From Chaetoceros tenuissimus (taxonomy: Eukaryota; Bacillariophyta; Thalassiosirophyceae; Chaetocerotales; Chaetocerotaceae), in assembly GCA_021927905.1 (NCBI GenBank), contig BLLK01000022.1:1798001-1862000 (forward strand): 64,000 nt of DNA, in the 5' to 3' direction. The number at the start of each line of letters is the position of its first letter. Within the stretch, counting starts at the first letter, position 1. Below are positions 31,885 to 43,634 of the stretch, one piece after another. The position numbers and the translations under genes were made by a program. Under the pieces are notes generated by a model. That model was not told the DNA's origin, did not search any database, and saw only the letters and a list, made by a program, of their open reading frames with translations.

Positions 31885-32475
31885 ATGGGAAAAGCAAAAA
31901 AGACAAGAAAGTTCGCAGTCATGAAAAAGATGATCTCGACGAAAGACACCCGCGTGAAATCCATCAATGAAAAAGCCAAAGCGAAAAAGGCAGCCGAAGA
32001 AGAAAAGAAGAAACCAAAACAGGTAGAACAAGCAGTCAGTGCCCTTTTCTTTCAGTACAATACACAACTCGGTCCTCCATATCATATCCTTGTCGATACA
32101 AACTTTATCAATTTTTCAATTCGCAACAAGTTGGATATTGTACGATCCATGATGGATTGTCTTTTGGCGAAATGTATTCCATGTGTGACGGATTGTGTCA
32201 TGGGTGAATTGGAAAGGCTTGGTCATAAATATAGAATTGCGTTGCAATTGGCGAAAGATCCGAGGTTTGAACGAGTCCCTTGTAATTGTAAGGGGTGTTA
32301 TGCGGATGATTGTATGGTGAATATGGCCAAGCAGCATCGTTGTTTTATCGTTGCTACTTGTGATAAAGAATTGAGATCGAGGATTAGGAAGATACCCGGT
32401 GTGCCTGCCATGTATATTACAAATCATAAGTATACTGTTGAAAGAATGCCAGAAGCATTTGGAGCTCCAAGATAG
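31885..32475 (+). CDS. FCF1: rRNA-processing endonuclease FCF1/UTP24
   Basis: Intronless frame of 196 residues, the normal length for FCF1. A basic N-terminus (1-45) precedes a PIN-like nuclease domain (about 66-180). Candidate metal-binding acids are visible: Asp71 in 'HILVDTNFINFSIRNK', Glu108 in 'CVMGELERLG' and Asp160 in 'VATCDKELRSRIRKIPGV'. A Cys cluster (133-143: 'CNCKGCYADDC') is typical of eukaryotic FCF1, as is the ending 'VERMPEAFGAPR'. UTP24 belongs to the nucleolar small-subunit processome and cuts pre-rRNA at sites A1/A2. The very high conservation makes the call secure. It is a single-copy housekeeping gene among expanding families. Confidence 0.96.
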   Translation: MGKAKKTRKFAVMKKMISTKDTRVKSINEKAKAKKAAEEEKKKPKQVEQAVSALFFQYNTQLGPPYHILVDTNFINFSIRNKLDIVRSMMDCLLAKCIPCVTDCVMGELERLGHKYRIALQLAKDPRFERVPCNCKGCYADDCMVNMAKQHRCFIVATCDKELRSRIRKIPGVPAMYITNHKYTVERMPEAFGAPR

Positions 32476-32932
32476 GTTAGTTCTTGGTAGGAGTATTTTT
32501 GAGTTGAGATTAAATATGTTCGTATTAAGAGTCGCTTTCTCAATAGCTTTCTAAATATTATAGCAGCATTGTATATTACATTACCTTCATTTTTTTTAAG
32601 TTTGATTTGAACAATCATTTATATTCTATGGGCCAAACTGCCACTTGAATTTAGATGAAAAGAGTCTACATGGCTATGTACATTTTCTCGGTCGTGGATC
32701 ATAATTTGCTTCCGACGAATTCTTATTCGCCTTAAACCCGAACCCTGAAATATTTAAATGACGGAGTGAAAACTATTGAATTATTGAATGGCTGTAAAGT
32801 CATGATAGGTCATGCGTTTAGCTCGTGATTCTGAAAACTCAAGGATTATCAACGCTATTTGACCCGATTGATTGAAGAGAAATTCTTTCTTCAAAGTGAT
32901 ACCATATTTTACGTGATTTTAATAAGTTTGAG
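32476..32932. other. intergenic, no gene seen
   Basis: About 460 bp between FCF1 and the next plus-strand gene. No credible frame. Confidence 0.45.
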
Positions 32933-34363
32933 ATGATGAAACTTGGACATATCCTCGCTCTATTACTTGCAGATTCTGCATTTGGAAGAAACTATGGGAG
33001 CGATCGCAGCAAATGCGAAACACCAGAATGCTACAAAGATTTCATCATAAAGAATGTTGAGATTCGAGAAAATTGCGACATAGATGGACTAGAGTCTGGC
33101 ACTCTGGTATACCTTAACAATTGTAAAGTTGATAAAGCAAGTCTCCACATTGAATGGGATGAAAAGACACAAATGGACATTAAGGGAGAGTATAGGCTAC
33201 GTTTTGTGACAGAGCAATATACATTTGTAAAACAACCAAGGGATACAGGCTGCCATTGCTATGATATAGGTTGGTCACAATTACCAATTCTGTTAGAGAA
33301 ATTTGAAGAGGGTTTTTATTGTTCAGATTACTCAAATTTTACAGATTGCAGTGGTATAGATTATAGAAAAAATCCAGTTCCAGAAACTTTTAGGTACAAG
33401 GAAAGGGGGCCTCTTCGAAGTCTTGTAAAATACTACAAATACACCAAGCATGTTCAATTACTAGACAATCATGGCATTACAATCAAACTTGAACACTCTG
33501 ACAAACTTGGGAGGTATCCTTATATTGACAATGTTGGAAGATCAACAAGTGATTACCTAGCCAAATCCCCAGCGTCTTTGAGGAACAATTCCTTCGTTCG
33601 AGCAAATGAAACCATCAAATCATGTGAACAGCAAGATGGATCAGCATGTTATCTGAATACAGTTTACAGTCTTGATCTGATAGAAGGCAGTGAATATCAT
33701 GATCATCGCCTTGGCGATATACGGTTGACCAGCTCAGCCTACACACCAGACAAGGTGTCATTAGTTGGAACATTTTTGCGTGATGCAAATAATAGAAGCT
33801 CGATTGGTAAATTTGGCATTGTGCTCTGGTATACAGCTGACTGTGATCGTTCTCTTCAGGATACATTGAACGATTGGCAGAATTGGTACAATAAAACAGA
33901 TGATATGATAGGAGATGGTCCCTCATTGAAAGTTGAAGTATCCTCTTCCATTATAGCTGTAGTTGCACTATTATTAGGATATTGTACCATCGATCAATTG
34001 ACGCCAAAGAAAATGGTAATTGGTGGAGAAGAATGTATTCGAAACGATCACACGATCCTTCGAATTTTCAAATGGATCACATTTGTCTTTTCAGCAATAC
34101 TTGTTTTAGTACTCCCTGCTGAGTATCAAAGTTTTTTAGAATTTCTTGTTCCTCTCCTCTTAATACTGATGTTCAGACTTCGAGAATGGATCCTGAGAAA
34201 GAGAGGTTATCTACAAGCACACGATAACAATGATGAGAACAATAAAAAACATGGATTTGCTGTAGAAGAAGGTGGGCATGTAGCGACAGATTGCAGCCGT
34301 GGAAACCCACAAGATGTAGAAAGAGAGCCTTTAGTAAGGTGGAGACGACAAAATAAAATTTAA
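32933..34363 (+). CDS. type I-like membrane protein with large ectodomain (block copy 1)
   Basis: 476 residues. A signal peptide (1-18, 'LGHILALLLADSAFG') is followed by an ectodomain of about 315 residues. It has at least ten cysteines in the N-terminal 230 ('CETPECYKDF', 'CHCYDIG', 'CSDYSNFTDCSG') and several N-glycosylation sequons. A hydrophobic helix follows at about 335-352 ('SIIAVVALLLGY'), then a pair of hydrophobic helices at about 380-418. The tail is hydrophilic and ends 'HGFAVEEGGHVATD' + 'GNPQDVEREPLVRWRRQ'. I do not recognise the ectodomain. A receptor or transporter-accessory role is possible but unproven. It is convergent with the Cys-rich gene at 34640-35389, and the same pair recurs at 36042-37194. 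Confidence 0.75.
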   Translation: MMKLGHILALLLADSAFGRNYGSDRSKCETPECYKDFIIKNVEIRENCDIDGLESGTLVYLNNCKVDKASLHIEWDEKTQMDIKGEYRLRFVTEQYTFVKQPRDTGCHCYDIGWSQLPILLEKFEEGFYCSDYSNFTDCSGIDYRKNPVPETFRYKERGPLRSLVKYYKYTKHVQLLDNHGITIKLEHSDKLGRYPYIDNVGRSTSDYLAKSPASLRNNSFVRANETIKSCEQQDGSACYLNTVYSLDLIEGSEYHDHRLGDIRLTSSAYTPDKVSLVGTFLRDANNRSSIGKFGIVLWYTADCDRSLQDTLNDWQNWYNKTDDMIGDGPSLKVEVSSSIIAVVALLLGYCTIDQLTPKKMVIGGEECIRNDHTILRIFKWITFVFSAILVLVLPAEYQSFLEFLVPLLLILMFRLREWILRKRGYLQAHDNNDENNKKHGFAVEEGGHVATDCSRGNPQDVEREPLVRWRRQNKI

Positions 34364-34639
34364 GTATTTTTCCTTGCTTGTCAATATTGTTCGAACTTTG
34401 AAAAACGGTATGGACATTCATCAGTCCAGAACCATGGCGATGGCAACATTGCAATCTATTCCATACTTTCAACGGATGTATTCTTTCCACATGCATATCT
34501 CAAACATGTGAATACATAGAACTAACTATAAGCTTTCTTTTTACCTTAGAAACGTTAAAGAAGTCTGGTACTTTCTCCCTACCTAGATACATCATATCAC
34601 CTTTGATCGCCATATAGACTTTCTTTCACCACATATCGA

Positions 34640-35389
34640 TTAGTAATACAATAATCTGGCGTCACAGCGACAAGCAACATATGCATTTCTAGCTTTGCTG
34701 AGTTCGAACTCAAGCTCGGCAAAACGTTCATTGTCATGGTCGCGCTTCTTTCCCTCTGGATCGTCCACAATATCTTGCAGCATTGACTTGATTTTGCTGC
34801 TCTTCATCTTGACCATGATAGATTCGATAACTGCTACATCCTCCTTTCTTACCTCTTCTTCTGCCTTTGCACGTAGACATTTGTAGCATATCTGAATCTC
34901 TTTGTCCTTTTCTTTTTCTCCAGTCACAATTTTACCAGAGTCTCCTTCTACGTCTTTGCCAGAGTCTTCTTCTACTTCTTTGCTAGAGTCTTCTTCTACG
35001 TCTTTGCCAGATTCTCCTTCTACGTCTTCGACAGAATCTTCTTCGTCTTCATATTCGTATTCGAATTCGTCTAATGGAAAGTTGCAAGTTTTGTGACCGC
35101 ATGGAAGGGTTTTCATGATATGTTTGGAAACACATGTCGAAGAATCCTTACTACCTTCGTTGGTACCTGCACCACATAGAGCCATACCACAGCAAGGGAA
35201 CATATCCTTACTTTTTTTCACACAGTAAACACAACATAATCCTGTATCATCACATTGGTTACAGAAGCCTCCAGTAGCACAGTCTTGACAAAGAATATCA
35301 CCGCCACCTTCTCCGAATTTACATGCCTTGCAACAGAACCATTCGCCACACATGACTTTGCCGCAATAGTGACAATAATAAATTCCCAT
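34640..35389 (-). CDS. Cys-rich, probably zinc-binding protein (block copy 1)
   Basis: 249 residues. The N-terminal 110 residues hold more than 20 cysteines as CxxC-type pairs ('CHYCGKVMC', 'CCKACKFG', 'CQDCATGGFCNQC', 'CCVYCVKK', 'PCCGMALCGAG'), plus 'KHIMKTLPCGH'. This pattern suggests several zinc-binding knuckles or RING-like folds, although it does not match a family I can name. An acidic repeat follows (about 120-165), then a helical region and a basic 'DDPEGKKRDHDNERFAELE' coiled coil ending 'NAYVACRCDARLLYY'. It lies tail to tail with the membrane protein gene. The paralogue at 36604-37194 has the same two Cys parts but lacks the acidic repeat. Confidence 0.75.
   Translation of the reverse strand: MGIYYCHYCGKVMCGEWFCCKACKFGEGGGDILCQDCATGGFCNQCDDTGLCCVYCVKKSKDMFPCCGMALCGAGTNEGSKDSSTCVSKHIMKTLPCGHKTCNFPLDEFEYEYEDEEDSVEDVEGESGKDVEEDSSKEVEEDSGKDVEGDSGKIVTGEKEKDKEIQICYKCLRAKAEEEVRKEDVAVIESIMVKMKSSKIKSMLQDIVDDPEGKKRDHDNERFAELEFELSKARNAYVACRCDARLLYY
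34935..35040. repeat. short in-frame acidic repeat, about 27 bp units
   Basis: Four related units of about nine codons encode '(E/D)VE(E/G)(D/E)S(G/S)K' in the minus-strand Cys-rich protein. The unit is absent from its paralogue at 36604-37194. Confidence 0.7.
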
Positions 35390-36041
35390 GTTAAAATGCT
35401 TTCTTCTATGAAATATTATGTGAGCAATCTTTTGGCTTGCCTAGAGAGTAAGATAGACTCCAAACCATATTGAATTATCGGAGTTGATTTGAAATTGGCG
35501 GAGTATACCTCTATCACTTCGTAAAGAGGGAAAATCAGAGTTTGAATTTTTGTGTAATAACTAAAAGAGAGGAGCGAATGACTGTGATTCGCGGCAAAGA
35601 GGGAAAAAGAAATTTCTGTCTCTTTCAAAATTCAGTAGACAGCGAATTTTTTGAGATGACCTCTGCCCGGTCACCAACAGCATACTTTTTGTAGTCTACT
35701 CCTGCTATAATTTCTTCTTCACATATTCAACATAGTGCATGTATGTAAATAGAAATTAACTTTTGCTTTGTACGGTAAAGTATTATTTCGCTATTTCGAA
35801 CACATTTCACATTTTCTCACTTTTCGTGCATACTGCATACTTGCCCATTTATCGTGAAGGGGGTAGATAGGAGAGGCAAAAGGTAAACTCATCCCCAAAG
35901 TCATTGGGTGCGATGAAAACGAAAAACAAGGTACTACAGAGAGAATGATGTAATAAAATGTTAAAATGTTAACATGTACCTTAAGATGTATAACGAAGAT
36001 GTAGATGATGCCAAAGCAATACTATTAAACTTGGAAACTGC
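35390..36041. other. spacer between the two block copies
   Basis: About 650 bp without a gene. It is the promoter side of the Cys-rich gene at 34640-35389. The 5' edge of the truncated second membrane-protein copy lies at its right end. Confidence 0.45.
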
Positions 36042-36476
36042 ATGTATGTGTTCGTGATGGCCTTATTATCAATTATGCTTTCCTTAAATTTGTTCATTGC
36101 AACTTTACAGCCAGTGGAAAAAATGGTGAAGCATGGAAACGAAAAATTCCCATATGAACAGATAACTTTTCGTGCAATGAAAGGGGTTGTTATAATGGTA
36201 ATGTTTGGGCTTGTAATCTGTTTGTTGGTTGCACATCCTGCCTCTGCAGTTCTCGAACTTGCGGAGACTTGCCTTCCTTCGTTAGTATTAACGTTCATGG
36301 TACAGCTACGCAAACATTGTCTCGAAAAACATGGATTTGTTGTGGAAGAAAATGAAAATGTAGCAACTGATAGCAGCCATGGAAATCCACAAGATGTAGA
36401 ACATCAATACGCACACGAAAGCCCACAAGAAAAGGAAGAAAGAGATCCTTTGCTAAGGAGGAGAATGAAGAAATGA
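36042..36476 (+). CDS. truncated membrane protein (C-terminal part only, block copy 2)
   Basis: 144 residues that correspond to the membrane and tail region of the gene at 32933-34363. The end is closely similar ('HGFVVEENENVATD' + 'GNPQDVE', then 'REPL'/'RDPL'), with a 13-residue insertion before it. The hydrophobic helices ('MALLSIMLSLNLFIATL', 'GVVIMVMFGLVICLLVA') match in position. The signal peptide and the roughly 315-residue ectodomain are missing. It may be a broken duplicate or a short membrane protein still in use; the frame is open from an ATG, so it is not obviously dead. It is convergent with 36604-37194, as in block copy 1. Confidence 0.55.
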   Translation: MYVFVMALLSIMLSLNLFIATLQPVEKMVKHGNEKFPYEQITFRAMKGVVIMVMFGLVICLLVAHPASAVLELAETCLPSLVLTFMVQLRKHCLEKHGFVVEENENVATDSSHGNPQDVEHQYAHESPQEKEERDPLLRRRMKK

Positions 36477-36603
36477 CCAAAGCAAGAAACACTTTATAAT
36501 ATCTGTATTACATATGCATTACTTATATAGTGAAGTCAATCCCATTTAGAAATCTACAGAGATATGATACATACTACTTTCATCATATTGTCACATATAT
36601 CGA

Positions 36604-37194
36604 CTAGTAATAGGAAGCTCTACCGCAGCGGCAAGCATTACATGCATTTCTAGCTCTCTTGAGGTTAGACTCAAGCTCGGCGACACGATCATCTTCTCGC
36701 TTACGCTTCTTGCCCTCCGGATCGTCGAGAACACCTTGCAATGCTGCCTTGATTTTGCTACTTTTGATCTTTGCCATGATGGATTGAATAATGTCGACAT
36801 CATTCTCTGTCGCCTCTTCGTCTACCTTGGCCGCTTTTGTCTTCTCACAAGTGAAGCATTTATCTTTATCTTTTTCTGCTTCGCCAGTGTAAAAATTGCA
36901 ACCATCGTGACCGCATGGTAGGGTCTTCATGGTGTGCTTGGAAAGGCAGGTCGAATTATCTTCATCTGTATATTTACCTGCGCCACATAGAGTCATGCCA
37001 CAGCAAGGGAACATATATTTGCTTTCTTCCACGCAGTAAACACATACACCTTCACCGCATTCGTCACATCCGCCTTCATTGGCGCATTCCTCACAAAGAA
37101 TATTCCCATCTCCATATCCAAATTTGCATTTCTCGCACCAGAATGATATACCACACATTTGCTTTCCGCATTCATTACACTCGTAGATTCCCAT
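36604..37194 (-). CDS. Cys-rich, probably zinc-binding protein (block copy 2)
   Basis: 196 residues, paralogous to 34640-35389 over both ends. The Cys-rich N-terminus is preserved nearly cysteine for cysteine ('MGIYECNECGKQMCG', 'CEECANEGGCDECGEGVC', 'FPCCGMTLCGAG', 'KHTMKTLPCGHDGCNF'). So is the C-terminal coiled coil ('DDPEGKKRKREDDRVAELE') ending 'NACNACRCGRASYY'. The acidic repeat of copy 1 is absent. Intact. Preservation of this copy beside a truncated membrane partner suggests the Cys-rich protein can act without the full partner. Confidence 0.75.
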   Translation of the reverse strand: MGIYECNECGKQMCGISFWCEKCKFGYGDGNILCEECANEGGCDECGEGVCVYCVEESKYMFPCCGMTLCGAGKYTDEDNSTCLSKHTMKTLPCGHDGCNFYTGEAEKDKDKCFTCEKTKAAKVDEEATENDVDIIQSIMAKIKSSKIKAALQGVLDDPEGKKRKREDDRVAELESNLKRARNACNACRCGRASYY

Positions 37195-37871
37195 CTTTGC
37201 TAATGTTCTCCTTTCTTCAATTAAAATACTTCTCGACCGAATATGTAAACTGTCGTTTTGTGTTTTTTACTTTCTTTCAAGCAAGCTTAGTTTTATTGGG
37301 ATCGATCTGTACGAAGTAGTGATGCTTGATATGGATAGCTTCTATTTCTATTTCATTTTTCATTGTGCATACAGTATCTGTGATCTGTGCTGTGTGTTGT
37401 CATTGGTGCAAAACCCCTTTTTCGTTTAGGGGGGAGGTGAAAGGTCACATAGTAAACTCTGTATATGAGGAAAAGTAACGAAAACAACATGCAAAGAAAC
37501 GAGGAATGAAATCAATTGAAATTGAAATTATGAAATTATTTACCGGACAAGGCAATACAAAAAAAAACATGATACTTCTGGTGTTCTCTTACAAAGAATT
37601 GAAGATTATTGAGCACTTTCCAGTACGGTAAATTTCTTCCCCGCTCCGCCAAAAATAAACATACCACTGACCTTCTTCTTTTTAAAGTTTTACACACAAC
37701 TTCACATACTAACTCTAGTCTAATATTCAAATACAAAAATAAAATTATTTCTGTATTACTGGAACTAAAATGTCTACAGGAGTAACTCTTTCAAAGAATA
37801 AGATCTAACCCAAAAGACCTTATCAATTCTCTACTCTTCTCCCATAACTCTCTCTGCCTCAAGCCTCAGAC
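37195..37871. other. intergenic, no gene seen
   Basis: About 680 bp between two minus-strand genes. Promoter of the Cys-rich gene and 3' flank of calmodulin. No credible frame. Confidence 0.45.
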
Positions 37872-40345
<2,474 letters not shown>

Positions 40346-40990
40346 ATGTTTCAGTTGTTTTTTGTTTTTGACTCGTCCCATTCTTTGTCCATGATGAATG
40401 AAAGTCGCAAGTCAAGTCCTTCGGTTCTACTAGTTTTTCAGTTGCAAGTTGGCAAGATGGATAGCTATTTGGGTAGACCACTCTGTCGTCACCTCAAACT
40501 GAAGCTTTTCCTAGAAAACACAGAAACATTGGAAATTGGAAACTTACAACATTACAACAGAGTAATTACTTGTATTTACCTCGAACTAGAACTTGAATTC
40601 GTATTCATCCATACCGCACTTACTTCTTTTCATAAGCTACAATTCAAAGGGATCATGACTATATCGCTTGTTCAAAAATTCACGTTTCCGGAAGGAACAC
40701 ACGAGGAAACGAAGCATACATTTGATTCTACAAATTGCACAGAAGCTAGGATAGGTTTGCCTCTCAATCAAGAACCAGTGAAGCCACAGGGAGGCGATTA
40801 TACTTATTCAGGAATGCACGATCATGGACCACTTGTGGAACCAAAAGAAGGTGGAGATTTTGCACTGTTGGTTGATGTTGTACAAAAAGCAAAAGAGGGA
40901 AGTGATGCACTTTTAACAAAGATTATAGAGGAGGAAAAGAAGAATGCTAAGGGAGAGAGGATAAATAAGAAGCAAAAGACCGATAGTTAG
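40346..40990 (+). CDS. hypothetical protein
   Basis: Open frame of 214 codons. The C-terminal 100 residues look protein-like: 'QKFTFPEGTHEETKHTF' and 'GLPLNQEPVKPQGGDYTYSG', then a helical 'LVDVVQKAKEGSDALLTKII' and a basic, nuclear-localisation-like end 'GERINKKQKT'. The N-terminal 110 residues are Phe/Leu-rich and less convincing. The true gene may begin at a later ATG (for example 40651) or have an upstream exon. No family recognised. Confidence 0.4.
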   Translation: MFQLFFVFDSSHSLSMMNESRKSSPSVLLVFQLQVGKMDSYLGRPLCRHLKLKLFLENTETLEIGNLQHYNRVITCIYLELELEFVFIHTALTSFHKLQFKGIMTISLVQKFTFPEGTHEETKHTFDSTNCTEARIGLPLNQEPVKPQGGDYTYSGMHDHGPLVEPKEGGDFALLVDVVQKAKEGSDALLTKIIEEEKKNAKGERINKKQKTDS

Positions 40991-41177
40991 AAAATAGGTG
41001 TATATAGGCAGAGCAAAAATTATGGAGATATTTTATGAAGATATATGGATTGATAGCTTTTTCTTGGCATGGAAATAAAGGCGAAATAGAGATGTATCGT
41101 CAAAGAATTCGTGAATTGAACTCGGTTCTGCATTCAGTAAATAATATAAAATGTTTTTTATAACTGTGATCAAAACA

Positions 41178-42371
41178 TTACAGTTCCATCTCGCATACCT
41201 CTCCATATATTTCGAAGCCAACACCAGAGATCACTTCACAAAGGATATCATTCCTTACAAGAATAAGAAAAGTAGCACATTGAATTGCCTCTTCGGATTG
41301 TCCTTGGTGAAGGCGCTCGGCTTCTTCTCTTGCTTGCTGGTTCAAATCATCATCGTCCTTGATGAACTCTACGAAGTTTGGTGCAACGATTCGAAAATAG
41401 GAATAAAAGTGCTCGGATGAAGGAGATTGGTCCAGCTTCCAGAATGCTCTATGGTTCTCTTCAGCAATATCTGTCATGAATTCTCGCCTATCAATTTTAT
41501 ATTCCAAACATTCATTCCTTTCACGATATTGCTGTTCATATCTTTCGCAGTCTTCTTCTGATGTCGCTAGTGCACATGTTACCTCTTCTTTGACATCTGG
41601 TTTAACTTTCAAGAGAGGAATCCAAGTAAGCCCGTCTTTAGAAGCTTCGAACTTAAAATATGTCAAATTTATATAGGAGTTGCAACGTAAGGAAATATGG
41701 GTAGGTTTGATGGATATGGAAGGGAACTTGATTTTTACGTCTTGCGATTCCTCTTCACCAGCTTGTAGGAACAAAATATCAAATCCGGTACTGACGCAGT
41801 TTGTTTCTCCATCCTTTTCGTTGACTAATGGTCGATATTGAAAGAAATTAGCAATAGCTTCAGATTTATTCTGTGAAATGTCCGGTTCATAACCAGAACA
41901 GTTTACCTCTGCCTCTACTAACCCAGTGTCCGCTGGATTCTGGTAGGATCCTGTCATTTTAGTCCCTAACCAGTACAGAATGCCCTTGCATTTTGCTCTA
42001 GTAGACAAATGAGGATTGTATGGACAGTCATGTGTTGTCTGTAGCATAGAGCATAAATCATCTAGACCATAGAACTGAGCTTCTCTGTAGAGTCTTTCCC
42101 AAAGCACAGAATCTGCTTGATAGGTTGGCCAAGACCGTCTTCCTTCAGTAAGATAATTCAAGATATGCTCAAAGAGCTCAGCAGAACGATCCACAAAGTA
42201 CACGTCTCTTCCTATATCATCTTTTCTGCATGCTCCAGGAGGTAAGTCACTATTGAATCTTCTATCAAAGTAAGATCCTTCCGAAGATGAGTTCACCAAG
42301 GTAGACAAATGGGTATAGAACACTTTGCCTCTAGCATCAATGCCAATGATGGGGTCAGTTGTGTTTTGCAT
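41178..42371 (-). CDS. BTB/POZ (K+ channel T1-type) domain protein with discoidin-like C-terminus
   Basis: 397 residues. About 8-112 form a BTB/T1 domain of the KCTD type: 'IIGIDARGKVFYTHLSTL', 'GRDVYFVDRSAELFEHIL', 'NYLTEGRR' and 'LYREAQFYGLDDL'. The rest (about 150-390) contains beta-rich text with 'ISLRCNSYINLTYFKFEAS' + 'DGLTWIPLLK' and 'YSYFRIVAPNF', which resembles F5/8C (discoidin-like) folds found with BTB domains in BTBD9-like proteins. A late 'GFEIYGEV' fits the final strand of such a fold. KCTD proteins often serve as cullin-3 adaptors. That role here is inferred. Intact and intronless. Confidence 0.75.
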   Translation of the reverse strand: MQNTTDPIIGIDARGKVFYTHLSTLVNSSSEGSYFDRRFNSDLPPGACRKDDIGRDVYFVDRSAELFEHILNYLTEGRRSWPTYQADSVLWERLYREAQFYGLDDLCSMLQTTHDCPYNPHLSTRAKCKGILYWLGTKMTGSYQNPADTGLVEAEVNCSGYEPDISQNKSEAIANFFQYRPLVNEKDGETNCVSTGFDILFLQAGEEESQDVKIKFPSISIKPTHISLRCNSYINLTYFKFEASKDGLTWIPLLKVKPDVKEEVTCALATSEEDCERYEQQYRERNECLEYKIDRREFMTDIAEENHRAFWKLDQSPSSEHFYSYFRIVAPNFVEFIKDDDDLNQQAREEAERLHQGQSEEAIQCATFLILVRNDILCEVISGVGFEIYGEVCEMEL

Positions 42372-42749
42372 AGTGACTTTGTGTATGTGGTTGAAAATTG
42401 TGAGATAAATGATGAGATTTCCTCTCTTTGCTCTTTTTCAGAAAAGAAGTCGATTACATCACGTTTTAAAATCGTGGAGCAATGACTGAGGAAAAAACTT
42501 CTTTCGCTCAAACAAATTTATCGAGAGCGTGGGAACTCCAAAACGTGTATATATGTAAACCAAAGTTCCTTTCCTAAACTCAATACATTTAGTGTTATAT
42601 CAAAATTCCTCATCTAACCTATCATGGTATTTATCAAAAGTATACATATCGAATATGAGTACCAAGTCACGAGGTCAATATGGCCAATCTCCCTTCTAGA
42701 GAACAGCAAACTTCCCAAGAATCATGCCTTCTGAACTACAATAGAATAA
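42372..42749. other. intergenic, no gene seen
   Basis: 378 bp between two minus-strand genes. Presumed promoter of the BTB gene. Confidence 0.45.
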
Positions 42750-43082
42750 TTACCAACTAGATGATCCCTCCCATCCATTATCATTACTAACTTCAACAGT
42801 CTGATCAATCTGAATCTTTTGTTCATACATTTCTTCTGTCGGCTTGGAATCTACAACCTTTCCCAAATTCTTATTGATTTCTTCAGTGATTTTATGACAT
42901 TCTCCTCCCTTGACTCCAATAACCTTCTCTTCAATACGACCATCTGGATAAATTTTGAATTCAATTTGTTCAATTTGCCCTTCGTATAGTCTAGTAGATG
43001 ATGCAGTGTTGGATGGCATAGGTGCAAAAGCTTGAGTTACTGCTAGGATCGCAAAGAGATTCAAAATTCGGAAAGGAGCCAT
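42750..43082 (-). CDS. plastid-targeted DUF2997-family protein
   Basis: 110 residues. A signal peptide ends in 'VTQAFAPMPS', a textbook diatom ASAFAP-type plastid signal. The remainder matches the short DUF2997 family known from cyanobacteria and plastid-bearing algae: 'IEFKIYPDGRIEEKVIGVKG' then 'ECHKITEEINKNLGKVVDS' and 'PTEEMYEQ'. In cyanobacteria DUF2997 genes are, as I recall, commonly found with DUF1257 (Ycf35) genes. The biochemical role is not known. In this diatom the gene is nuclear. It is divergent from the RING-H2 gene. Confidence 0.85.
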   Translation of the reverse strand: MAPFRILNLFAILAVTQAFAPMPSNTASSTRLYEGQIEQIEFKIYPDGRIEEKVIGVKGGECHKITEEINKNLGKVVDSKPTEEMYEQKIQIDQTVEVSNDNGWEGSSSW

Positions 43083-43634
43083 TTTAGGAAGAAAATTCGA
43101 ACACAGCTATTCTATGGAAAGAACTAAATTGAAATAGAGGAATTCTCCAGAAGGAATGCCTGTATTGATAAGATACTGACAGGAGTTTTCTTCGTAGCTA
43201 GATGAATACATGCACATGGAGAATTCTTGCTGTTGTTCATCGCGCCATCACAAGTGAAAGTGGTGGCTAAACAGCTTCTTTGGGCCAGCTGGTCGAACTG
43301 ACTCAAAAACCTACGTCACTGACACCAATAAAAAGGCTTTTTAGAGAAGAACGGTTCAGTAAACGCTCACATTTTCACAAAAATGAGAAGCCAAAAAAGT
43401 AGACGAGAGTTCTTTGCCTTCTCGAAACAATACCGGGCGCCGAACACTGTCATATATACATATATGAATTCAAATTAGTCAGCAAAATCTATCCTCTGAT
43501 AACTATGGCACTTGGAAGACGTATGTATATATACAGTTCTTTGACGAAAAGTGACAACCAGAAGCTTTTAAGATAGAAGAAATTTGAAGTTGCTTGGTCT
43601 TCATATACTATTTAGATCTCTATAGAATCAAAGT
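43083..43634. other. divergent intergenic region
   Basis: About 550 bp between the DUF2997 gene (minus) and the RING-H2 gene (plus). No gene seen; promoters expected. Confidence 0.45.
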
